Source of the DNA: JAABTH01 sp964492615
GTDB taxonomy: Bacteria > Bacillota > Dethiobacteria > DTU022
Assembly (NCBI GenBank): GCA_964492615.1
Contig: CAZBKZ010000041.1
Location: 1-20,835 of the forward strand
Direction of reading: 5' to 3'
DNA length: 20,835 bases
In this document: piece after piece, positions 14,904-20,835 of the stretch
How positions within the stretch are numbered: position 1 is the stretch's first letter
Layout: every line of letters begins with the position of its first letter
Notes under the pieces: generated by a model
Database searches by the model: none
Told to the model about the DNA's origin: nothing
What the model saw: the letters and a program-made list of their open reading frames with translations, nothing else
Translations under genes and position numbers: made by a program

Positions 14904-15209
14904 TTAAAGCAGACGGAACCTTTCGATGAAATCAGTATTAATGTATTCTGTATCCTTTTTGGTGGCGATTTCAACCCAGTTGCCATCAACCCGATTGATT
15001 CTTCCGGTCACTTTTCTTTCCAGCATGGTGGTAATCTGGCAATCTCTTCCGATATTACTTTTAAATGCATCGATCGACACGGCAAGCACCCCTTTTTTTA
15101 ATAAATAATGAATTACCCTGATCTTCCTTCTACGTTTTCTCTGCTGAATAATCACCATAAATACTGTTAATAGAGGCAGATATATGCTTATAAAATTAGC
15201 CGGCTCCAT
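14904..15209 (-). CDS. Small membrane-anchored protein with an Sm-like C-terminal segment
   Basis: A 101-residue hypothetical protein. An N-terminal hydrophobic helix (about 5-21) is followed by a very basic stretch (QQRKRRRK, 22-29), which places the rest of the protein in the cytoplasm. The C-terminal half (about 50-100) alternates short beta strands and turns: CQITTMLE, KVTGRINRVDGNWVEIATKKD and EYINTDFIERF. The pattern is like small beta-barrels of the Sm/SH3 type. This fold reading is an inference from strand pattern only. A weak GGTGAT site precedes the ATG. It lies between the carboxylase terminator and the flavoprotein gene, and the stretch upstream of it is short. Confidence 0.75.
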   Translation of the reverse strand: MEPANFISIYLPLLTVFMVIIQQRKRRRKIRVIHYLLKKGVLAVSIDAFKSNIGRDCQITTMLERKVTGRINRVDGNWVEIATKKDTEYINTDFIERFRLL

Positions 15210-15271
15210 CAGTTATCACCGCTTTTTATTAATCTAAAATATAATATACCACATTTTGATCTTCAAACATT

Positions 15272-15300
15272 AAAGGGCTGCTCCCGTGGAGCAACCCTTT
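15272..15300 (-). terminator. Terminator of the carboxylase operon
   Basis: A 13-bp stem with one internal C-A mismatch (15272-15284 with 15288-15300) closes on a CGT loop. On the minus strand it ends in CCCTTTAATGTTTG, a moderate T tract. It begins 24 bp beyond the stop codon of the biotin carrier/carboxyltransferase gene. The plus-strand side ends in CCCTTTT and could also work, but no plus gene needs it. Confidence 0.7.
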
Positions 15301-15323
15301 TGCTGAAATCGTTATATTAATAT

Positions 15324-17366
15324 TTAACAATCATCATCGGCTTTTTCTGTTTTAGGTCTTATCACAAACAGCAGCTGCCCTTCCTGGACGGTACTGTGCA
15401 GTTTAACACAGATTTCGTCTACCTGGCCGTCAAATGGAGCGCTAACAACATTTTCCATCTTCATTGCTTCTATGTTAGCTATTTCTTCCCCTTTGCGCAC
15501 AATATCTCCTGCCTTGAGAGCGCCGCGGGTCGGGTTCCCTATGCGCCACAGATTGCCGTTGATCGGCGAGCCAACCTCTCCCGGGTGCGCCGCCATCCTC
15601 AACCTGGATTCCTGTGCTCTTTCAGTCCTGATATTGTATACCTGGTTCTTGCTGTTAACTTTCATCAGAACATGAACTATACCCTCGCTCTCACCACCGA
15701 CCGAGACCAGCTCTATACAGCAGGGCTTGCCCCAAAACTCAAATTCCACTTTATCGCCCGGCTTTAGCAGCCCCCTGCGCCAGACATCGGTGGGCAGAAC
15801 CAGGGGGGCCTCGCTGTAGGTTTCCCGGAACTTAATGTACTCCAGAGCATCCTTTGGATGCATCAGGTAGAGAATAAATTCTTCTTCATCAGGTTTCCGA
15901 CCCAGTTCTGCCGTAAGTTCGGCTTTTTGTTTCTCCAGATCTTCATCTTTCAAAACTTCAAGCGGAGATAGTTCGCTACGCTCTTCTATGAACTTATGCC
16001 ATTCTTTACCAAAAGCGCTGATATAAACCCAGTCAGCAGGCCAGCCAACCGGCAGCCTGCCGTATTTGCCGAGCAACAAATTTTTAAAGTCGCTTGATGT
16101 ATCCGAAAAAAGCTTGTACAGCTCCTCTTTTTCATCAGGGTCCATTTTTTCAACCTGCTGATTTTTCTCTTCAATAAATTTTTTAAGCAACGATAAAATA
16201 TGCTTGACCCCGATTTCTCCCCGCTCTTTCATATAACGATTAACAATACCGCTGCAGGTTGTCCAGGTTATCTGCGAGCCGGGAGTAACATCAAAGTATT
16301 TAATAATTTTATTGTACAGGGTCATCATCATGAGGATCTGGGGCATCAGGTGTAAAAAGTTGCCTTTTTCAGCCTGCTCGAAAGAACTTGGGAAAGCACC
16401 GCCCGGCATCCTGTGCTTGGTCACGGTATGATCAAAGCCTTTGAAAGGTGATTCAGCCCATTCGTACTGCCTGATCCAGCTGCGCACTTGGTGCACAGCA
16501 TTTTCAGCTTCTTCCCGGTTCAGGCGAACAGGTATGCCAGCTTCCTCAAAGTAAGCCTGTACGCTGAGTATTGGCGCCTGTCCGTAAAAACGGGCCAACG
16601 TATCTTCCTGGACATCAATTATTTTCACACCGGCTTCTGCGGCAGCCAGCAGGGCAGGCGCAGCCAGGCCATCGGTAGCATGCCTGTGGTACTGGATAAC
16701 CAATTCGGGATACTTCTGCTTGATTGCATCAACCAGGCCGGAAATCCTTTTCGGGCTGCCCACCCCGGCCATATCCTTGATGCAGAGGATGATTTCATCA
16801 ATACCGGAGCATAGATCAACAATCTCTTCAACAACACCCAGGTAATATGCATTGGTTGCCCAGTCAGCCTGGGTAAAACTAATCGCCGGTTGAAAAAGTT
16901 TGCCCTTCTTCATTACTTCCTCGGCTACCGCCTTCATATTGCGGATATCGTTTAAAAAAGAAAAACAGCGCCATATATCAATATCCACTTCCGTTACAGC
17001 ATGCCTGATTACATTAGGGGCATAAGGACGGTAGCCCCACAGATTGGTCTCCCTGATCAAAGTCTGCAGCATTACATTAGGCATCAGGCTGCGCAGGATG
17101 GCAATCTCTTCAAAAGGTGACTCTTTCCGGTTCATAATTCCCACGTGCCAGCGGGCACCTCCGTGGCACTCGGCACTGAAAAGACCCATTTTATTATAAT
17201 AGGGAGCCAGCGTCTGTAAATCTTTTATACGCAGGCGATTCTTAAAATCTGACTGGCCGGCATCCCTGATTGATGTTGTAGTGAGGCACACTTCTTTAAT
17301 TGATCGGGCCTGATCTACCAGTTCCCGTGCCGTCAAACCGGGTTTGAAAATATTATTGGTTTTCAT
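15324..17366 (-). CDS. Pyruvate-carboxylase-type carboxyltransferase with biotin carrier domain (subunit B)
   Basis: A 680-residue protein with a DRE-TIM/HMGL-like carboxyltransferase barrel (about 25-300), a conserved carboxylase domain (about 310-590) and a biotinyl carrier domain (about 600-672) with biotinylated Lys636 in EAMKMEN. Residues needed for 2-oxoacid carboxylation are present: Arg34, Asp35 and Gln38 in RDAGQS, Arg105 in LIRETN, Lys197 (carbamylated in relatives) in IKDMAG, metal ligands His227 and His229, and Thr361 in VTPGS. Flanks deviate from typical enzymes: RDAGQ for RDAHQ, YHRHATDG for LHTHDTSG. The ATG at 17366 has a GAGGTGAT site; it follows the biotin carboxylase stop by 11 bp. 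Pyruvate to oxaloacetate is likely. 2-oxoglutarate or an oxaloacetate decarboxylase-like role remains possible, but no membrane beta subunit is present. Confidence 0.9.
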   Translation of the reverse strand: MKTNNIFKPGLTARELVDQARSIKEVCLTTTSIRDAGQSDFKNRLRIKDLQTLAPYYNKMGLFSAECHGGARWHVGIMNRKESPFEEIAILRSLMPNVMLQTLIRETNLWGYRPYAPNVIRHAVTEVDIDIWRCFSFLNDIRNMKAVAEEVMKKGKLFQPAISFTQADWATNAYYLGVVEEIVDLCSGIDEIILCIKDMAGVGSPKRISGLVDAIKQKYPELVIQYHRHATDGLAAPALLAAAEAGVKIIDVQEDTLARFYGQAPILSVQAYFEEAGIPVRLNREEAENAVHQVRSWIRQYEWAESPFKGFDHTVTKHRMPGGAFPSSFEQAEKGNFLHLMPQILMMMTLYNKIIKYFDVTPGSQITWTTCSGIVNRYMKERGEIGVKHILSLLKKFIEEKNQQVEKMDPDEKEELYKLFSDTSSDFKNLLLGKYGRLPVGWPADWVYISAFGKEWHKFIEERSELSPLEVLKDEDLEKQKAELTAELGRKPDEEEFILYLMHPKDALEYIKFRETYSEAPLVLPTDVWRRGLLKPGDKVEFEFWGKPCCIELVSVGGESEGIVHVLMKVNSKNQVYNIRTERAQESRLRMAAHPGEVGSPINGNLWRIGNPTRGALKAGDIVRKGEEIANIEAMKMENVVSAPFDGQVDEICVKLHSTVQEGQLLFVIRPKTEKADDDC

Positions 17367-17377
17367 CGTATCACCTC

Positions 17378-18838
17378 TTAAATCCACTTTGGAGAGCCCA
17401 GGGCCGATCTTTTAGCAACATAGCGGGCTATCTTCAGTATTTCATCTTCGCTGTCCTTTTCTTTAAACATGGAAACCAGTTCATCCATGTGCTCATCAAT
17501 AAAACGGGTAGAATAGCGGCCACCAATAAATTTGGGATGGCGAATGATGCTGAGCAGCAGAGGAGCCAGAGTTTTAACCCCTTCTATTCTTAAATTTCGG
17601 CTGATCGAACGGTCCATAACCCGAATCGCGTCTTCCCGGTCTTTGCCGGTAGCCTTAATCAGCATGATCAATGAATCATAAAAGGGCGGTATCTCAGCCC
17701 CGCCGTAATAACCGGGCGATATTCTTACCGCCGGCCCCTGGGGTGAAAAAAGCCGGGTCAAGGTGCCGTAAGATGGATTAAAAGTAACCGGGTCTTCAGC
17801 ATTGAGCCTCGCTTCCAGCGCCCAGCGGTTGGAACGAACCTCCGACTGGGTAAAGGGCAGCGGTTTATCCATGGCCACATCTATCATAATTCCCACGATG
17901 TCAAGCCCGGTCAGCAATTCGGTAATACCGTGCTCCACCTGCAGCCGGGTATTAACTTCCAAAAAGTAAAACCGGCGCTCTTTTGAATCATACAGAAACT
18001 CCACCGTGCCGGCACTGGTATAATTGATTTTTTTCATCAGGCGCACTGCAGTTTCATAAAATTCCTGCCTTTGTTGATCATTAAGGGTTGGTGCCGGGGC
18101 TTCCTCAATTATTTTCTGGTTGCGCCTCTGAATAGTACATTCTCTTTCAAACAGGTGCACCACGTTACCAAAACTGTCCGCCACTATCTGCACTTCAATA
18201 TGACGGCCCCGTTCAATATACTTTTCGATTAAAACCGAATCGCTGCCAAAATACTTCAGCCCCTCAGAACGAACCTGGTCGAGTGCCGCCTGCAATTGAT
18301 CATCGCGCTCAACCTTAAGCATACCTTTTCCCCCACCGCTGGCCGAGGATTTAATCATCAGCGGGTAGGTAACATTTTCTTCTTTCATCCAGCTAATTAT
18401 TTTGTCTGGTTCTACAACATTGTTGATACCGGGAATCAGAGGGACATCAGCTTCGGCAGCAATCCTTTTTGCTTCAATTTTATCACCCATTGCCCTGATT
18501 ACCCCGGGCGAGGGGCCAATCCAGGTTAATCCTGCTTCTATAACCCGGGTTGCAAACTCATCGTTTTCTGATAAAAAACCCCATCCGGGATGCACTGCAT
18601 CAGCTCCTGAATCCTTAGCCGCCCTGATAATCTTATCGATGTTCAAATAGGAATCTCGGGGAGGGGCATCGCCAATATGCACCGCTGAATCAGCCATTGA
18701 AACATGCTGTGCCAGGCGATCCGGGGTGCTGTAAACAGCAACAGTTTTAATTTTTCGATCCCGGCAGGTGTGCATAATGCGCACTGCCGGTACTGCCCGG
18801 TTGGCAACCAGTATTTTTTTAATTGTTTTTTCCTTCAT
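17378..18838 (-). CDS. Biotin carboxylase subunit (AccC/PycA type)
   Basis: A 486-residue ATP-grasp enzyme that carboxylates biotin using bicarbonate and ATP. The N-terminal nucleotide fold begins ILVANRAVPAVRIM, where GEIAVRI is more usual. HPGWGFLSEN, the ATP-grasp Lys163 and glycine loop (168-171), ERECTIQRRNQK (231-242) and the catalytic EVNTRLQVEH (294-303) are in place. The stand-alone architecture, with the carrier on the partner, fits two-subunit pyruvate or 2-oxoglutarate carboxylases. A GGAGG site lies nine bases before the ATG. It is 30 bp behind the carbonic-anhydrase-like gene and 11 bp ahead of the carboxyltransferase gene, so the three form one operon. Confidence 0.94.
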   Translation of the reverse strand: MKEKTIKKILVANRAVPAVRIMHTCRDRKIKTVAVYSTPDRLAQHVSMADSAVHIGDAPPRDSYLNIDKIIRAAKDSGADAVHPGWGFLSENDEFATRVIEAGLTWIGPSPGVIRAMGDKIEAKRIAAEADVPLIPGINNVVEPDKIISWMKEENVTYPLMIKSSASGGGKGMLKVERDDQLQAALDQVRSEGLKYFGSDSVLIEKYIERGRHIEVQIVADSFGNVVHLFERECTIQRRNQKIIEEAPAPTLNDQQRQEFYETAVRLMKKINYTSAGTVEFLYDSKERRFYFLEVNTRLQVEHGITELLTGLDIVGIMIDVAMDKPLPFTQSEVRSNRWALEARLNAEDPVTFNPSYGTLTRLFSPQGPAVRISPGYYGGAEIPPFYDSLIMLIKATGKDREDAIRVMDRSISRNLRIEGVKTLAPLLLSIIRHPKFIGGRYSTRFIDEHMDELVSMFKEKDSEDEILKIARYVAKRSALGSPKWI

Positions 18839-18868
18839 TAAGTTAGTCCTCCATCTCCTGACTGTGCT

Positions 18869-19255
18869 TTAAATGATCCCTTCTAAAACACATACAACTT
18901 CTACTTCCCAGTTTTCATTCACCCATAAACCTGTAACCGGAAATTTGGGGAAGAGATCTTTAATTTTCTTTACAGCCTTCATAATATCCTCTTTTTGACC
19001 TGACTCGCTTCGGCAGCAGGCAGCACAATCGTGATGGCCGGCTATAAATATCTCTTCCGATAGATGCTTCTCCAGAGAAATGTTAATTTTCCAGGCGATT
19101 TGCTCCAGCATATTATCTTTACCGGCAATTGACTCGGATATACCAGGCTCGGTAATCATATCCACAAAATCACAGCCGTTCTGATTCTTAATCCATTCTA
19201 TAACCGGAAATTGGGTCCTTCCGTCCATACAGCATAAACAGGTGGTAAAAGTCAT
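18869..19255 (-). CDS. Minimal beta-carbonic-anhydrase-like protein
   Basis: A 128-residue protein with the complete beta-carbonic-anhydrase active-site pattern. Cys9-x-Asp11-x-Arg13 (CMDGR) gives a zinc ligand and the Asp-Arg dyad; His74-x2-Cys77 (GHHDC) gives the other two ligands. Canonical enzymes have about 200 residues or more, so this is a reduced form of the type sometimes classed as putative carbonic anhydrase. The ATG at 19255 follows GGGGG by eight bases; a TTG one codon earlier is less well spaced. It is first in the operon with biotin carboxylase and the carboxyltransferase, so supply of bicarbonate to the carboxylase is a natural inference. Activity itself is unproven. Confidence 0.8.
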   Translation of the reverse strand: MTFTTCLCCMDGRTQFPVIEWIKNQNGCDFVDMITEPGISESIAGKDNMLEQIAWKINISLEKHLSEEIFIAGHHDCAACCRSESGQKEDIMKAVKKIKDLFPKFPVTGLWVNENWEVEVVCVLEGII

Positions 19256-19280
19256 CAATGCAACCCCCAGTTTCAGAAAT

Positions 19281-19309
19281 TTGACGAATTATCTGAGTTG
19301 AATTATAAT
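19281..19309 (+). promoter_or_regulatory. Sigma-A promoter of the winged-helix regulator
   Basis: TTGACG (19281-19286) and a perfect TATAAT (19304-19309) are 17 bp apart. The predicted start near 19316 gives a leader of about 77 nt before the regulator's ATG. It faces the minus-strand promoter at 19345-19373. Confidence 0.75.
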
Positions 19310-19324
19310 ACGAACATATATACA

Positions 19325-19338
19325 CGAATAATATTTCG
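19325..19338. promoter_or_regulatory. Imperfect dyad between two facing promoters, candidate operator
   Basis: CGAA-N6-TTCG lies between the two predicted transcription starts. A bound winged-helix dimer here would block both promoters. The arms are only four bases, so this is suggestive only. Confidence 0.35.
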
Positions 19339-19344
19339 CATATA

Positions 19345-19373
19345 AGTATAACTTAAACAATTTCACAATGCAA
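19345..19373 (-). promoter_or_regulatory. Sigma-A promoter of the carbonic anhydrase-carboxylase operon
   Basis: On the minus strand, TTGCAT (19373-19368) and TATACT (19350-19345) are 17 bp apart. The predicted start near 19338 leaves about 80 nt before the carbonic-anhydrase-like gene. The match is good rather than perfect. Confidence 0.6.
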
Positions 19374-19392
19374 ACAGATAAGGGAGGATTCC

Positions 19393-19695
19393 ATGCATAA
19401 ACCACGCTGGACATTTCTTACCAATTATGCGCATGTATTTATTTATATCGCCAGGAACCCCAGGAGTACCACTCGCGAGATTTCAATAGCCGTGGGTATT
19501 ACAGAAAGAGCAGTTCAAAAAATTATTCAGGAACTCGAAGCTGAAGGATATATTGTTCGCTTCAAGAAAGGACGCAATAATATATACGAAGTGGATCAAA
19601 ACATGCCGATGCGCCATCCCCTGCAGGGGGAGCTGGCAGTGGGAGAGCTGTTAATAGCGTTGGACAGCAAAGTAAAAACTGCTTCACCGAATTGA
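19393..19695 (+). CDS. Winged helix-turn-helix transcriptional regulator
   Basis: A 100-residue, single-domain winged-helix protein. After WTFLTNYAHVFIYIARNP, the helix-turn-helix is STTREISIAVGITERAVQKI (about 25-45). It is followed by the recognition-helix end QELEAEGYI and a wing FKKGRNNIYEV. The closing MRHPLQGELAVGELLIAL tail is a recurrent feature of this MarR-like small family and probably aids dimerisation. A GGGAGG site precedes the ATG. It is divergent from the carboxylase operon, and its promoter overlaps that operon's promoter region, so it likely controls both. No ligand-binding domain is evident. Confidence 0.9.
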   Translation: MHKPRWTFLTNYAHVFIYIARNPRSTTREISIAVGITERAVQKIIQELEAEGYIVRFKKGRNNIYEVDQNMPMRHPLQGELAVGELLIALDSKVKTASPN

Positions 19696-19863
19696 GTTTG
19701 AACTTCCGGTGGCAATTGCTGACGTGTTACTTTATACACAGTTGCTCTAATTGCCTTTGGATACACCGGTATACCACCAGTGAAAAAGGTTAAACAAAAC
19801 CGGGTAAACTTACCGCTTCCTGCGTTACATGCCTGCAAACTGTAGCAGGGTCACTGCGCCGGT

Positions 19864-20607
19864 CTATCCTTTAAGCGTGCCGATTAGCACTTTAAGCTTA
19901 TATTCGCCATCTTCCATCAGGTACTGATCGTAGAGGTGATCTGCTTTCATCTCTTCTGTCTGTAAATGATTCTTTTCAAAAATACTCAGCCATTGGTCGC
20001 GCGTAAACAGCCCCAGGGTATGAACCTCATGATAAATTTTTAAATCACCTTTTTCACGGATCAGGTATACTATAGCAGCTTCATAGGTGCTCTCAGATAC
20101 AATGTGGTTGTTTTCAAAAACTGTAACATGAACGTCATCTTTTTCACCATAATATACGAAGTTATTCTCCCTGAAATCTTCTTTAACAGAGGTGACTATC
20201 AGCAGGATGCCACCTTTTTTTAGATGACTGGTGGCATTACTAATAGCCAGATGCAAATCTTCCAGGCTGGCCATGTAATTGACCGAATCCGGAATGGCCA
20301 CAACATCATATTTTCTGTTTAGCTCAACCGTCCTCATATCACCGGACAAATATTTAACCTCCGGGTTCCTGTTCATCGCCAGGTCAAGCATCCCCCTGCT
20401 TAAATCAACCCCTGTTACAGAATAATGCTGTTTGAAATGATAATCAAGCATTCCTGCACCACACCCCAGGTGCAGCATGCTAACAGCCTTGTCGCCGGAA
20501 CGCTCCCTGATTGCCTCTATATACATTTTTGCTTCTTCTGCGTTACTTTCAACCGGAGCCAATACATCATCGGTCCAGGCCAGTTCATTGTAGGATATCC
20601 AGTTCAT
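19864..20607 (-). CDS. Class I SAM-dependent methyltransferase
   Basis: A 247-residue Rossmann-fold methyltransferase. Motif I reads LHLGCGAGMLDYHF (about 45-58), followed by the acidic strand end GVDLS, motif II around DVVAIPDSVNYM and the post-III strand GGILLIVTS. The C-terminal part resembles small-molecule methyltransferases of the ubiE/YcgJ type (methyltransf_25/11). A GAGGGG ribosome site lies upstream of the ATG. It stands alone between the convergent regulator and the CRISPR array. The substrate is unknown. Confidence 0.88.
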   Translation of the reverse strand: MNWISYNELAWTDDVLAPVESNAEEAKMYIEAIRERSGDKAVSMLHLGCGAGMLDYHFKQHYSVTGVDLSRGMLDLAMNRNPEVKYLSGDMRTVELNRKYDVVAIPDSVNYMASLEDLHLAISNATSHLKKGGILLIVTSVKEDFRENNFVYYGEKDDVHVTVFENNHIVSESTYEAAIVYLIREKGDLKIYHEVHTLGLFTRDQWLSIFEKNHLQTEEMKADHLYDQYLMEDGEYKLKVLIGTLKG

Positions 20608-20737
20608 TGTTTAACCCCTCGCTATACTTAGTTGGTTATTATAAAGCAGGCATACTCAAAAGCATTTAGAACTTGCGTGTCAACTTTCTTCAGTTTATAC
20701 TACTCCATTATAAATAAACTAAATATTATTTAAAACA

Positions 20738-20835
20738 GTTTCAATCCACGCCCCCGCGAAGGGGGCGACATATACAGAGATTGTTATAACTTGCATCACC
20801 CGGGTTTCAATCCACGCCCCCGCGAAGGGGGCGAC
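20738..20835 (-). CRISPR. End of a type I-C-like CRISPR array (two repeats, one spacer)
   Basis: Two identical 32-bp repeats (20738-20769 and 20804-20835) flank a 34-bp spacer (20770-20803). Read on the minus strand, the repeat begins GTCGCCCCC and ends GTGGATTGAAAC, with a 7-bp stem (CGCCCCC/GGGGGCG) and a TTCGC loop. This is the type I-C repeat pattern, cut by Cas5d to leave a handle ending ATTGAAAC. That polarity puts the leader to the right, outside the window, so 20738 is the leader-distal end. No cas gene lies in the window. The window ends exactly at the end of the second repeat, so the array almost certainly continues. Confidence 0.93.

Noticed and set aside
15396..16814. Plus-strand frames of 67-123 codons opposite the carboxyltransferase gene
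   Set aside because: They are antisense to a protein with intact catalytic and biotin motifs and have no start signals or domains.
19596..19863. 80-codon minus-strand frame and possible terminator in the gap between the regulator and the methyltransferase
   Set aside because: The frame is mostly antisense to the regulator and has no family features. Stems such as CCTGC-N8-GCAGG are short and lack a T tract.
20690..20737. AT-rich stretch left of the first repeat as a CRISPR leader
   Set aside because: The repeat reads ...ATTGAAAC on the minus strand, the polarity of type I-C crRNA, which places the leader on the other side. Base composition alone does not outweigh this.

Overview
The window looks like the chromosome of an anaerobic, probably syntrophic or acetogenic, Gram-positive bacterium of the Clostridia/Peptococcaceae type. 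I infer this from moderate-to-low GC, strong GGAGG ribosome sites with many TTG/GTG starts, a tungsten-type aldehyde:ferredoxin oxidoreductase, a small 2[4Fe-4S] ferredoxin, an iron-sulfur flavoprotein-like reductase, a sigma-54 activator and a type I-C-like CRISPR repeat. No species is claimed.

Region 1 (about 1-9,340) is the most interesting part. A PrpR-type sigma-54 enhancer-binding activator (805-2853, +) is flanked by minus-strand genes. On its left is a cupin gene (57-419) with a perfect -24/-12 promoter (TGGCACG-N4-TTGC, 482-496). On its right is a minus-strand catabolic block: nitroreductase, a cysteine-containing protein of unknown function, a two-subunit glutaconate-type CoA-transferase, an Ldh-family 2-hydroxyacid dehydrogenase, AOR and a MoaD-like protein. 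A second -24/-12 element (TGGCATG-N4-TTGC, 9096-9110) lies upstream of this block, just after a ferredoxin gene. The simplest reading is a sigma-54 regulon for carboxylic-acid or hydroxy-acid metabolism: the CoA-transferase activates the acid, Ldh handles a 2-hydroxy/2-oxo acid pair, AOR interconverts acid and aldehyde using ferredoxin, and MoaD supplies the AOR cofactor. The substrate is unknown. The block ends in a 16-bp hairpin that overlaps the codons for the MoaD C-terminal Gly-Gly.

Region 2 (about 9,340-14,300) is mixed. A regulatory gap contains TTGCA palindromes. It is followed by a class II aldolase with its own promoter and terminator, a small zinc-ribbon membrane protein, an orphan beta-class DNA methyltransferase (probably N4-cytosine), a TrkH/KtrB potassium channel without its KtrA partner, and a decayed C-terminal fragment of a MATE efflux pump.

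Region 3 (about 14,300-19,700) holds a flavodoxin-fold reductase and a small membrane-anchored protein. It then has a three-gene operon: a 128-residue beta-carbonic-anhydrase-like protein, biotin carboxylase, and a divergent pyruvate-carboxylase-type carboxyltransferase with a biotin carrier domain. This suggests a bicarbonate supply coupled to a two-subunit carboxylase. A winged-helix regulator is divergent from it, and the two inferred promoters face and overlap each other.

Region 4 (19,860-end) has a SAM methyltransferase and two 32-bp CRISPR repeats with one 34-bp spacer. Repeat polarity puts transcription on the minus strand, so the leader and most of the array should lie to the right of the window.
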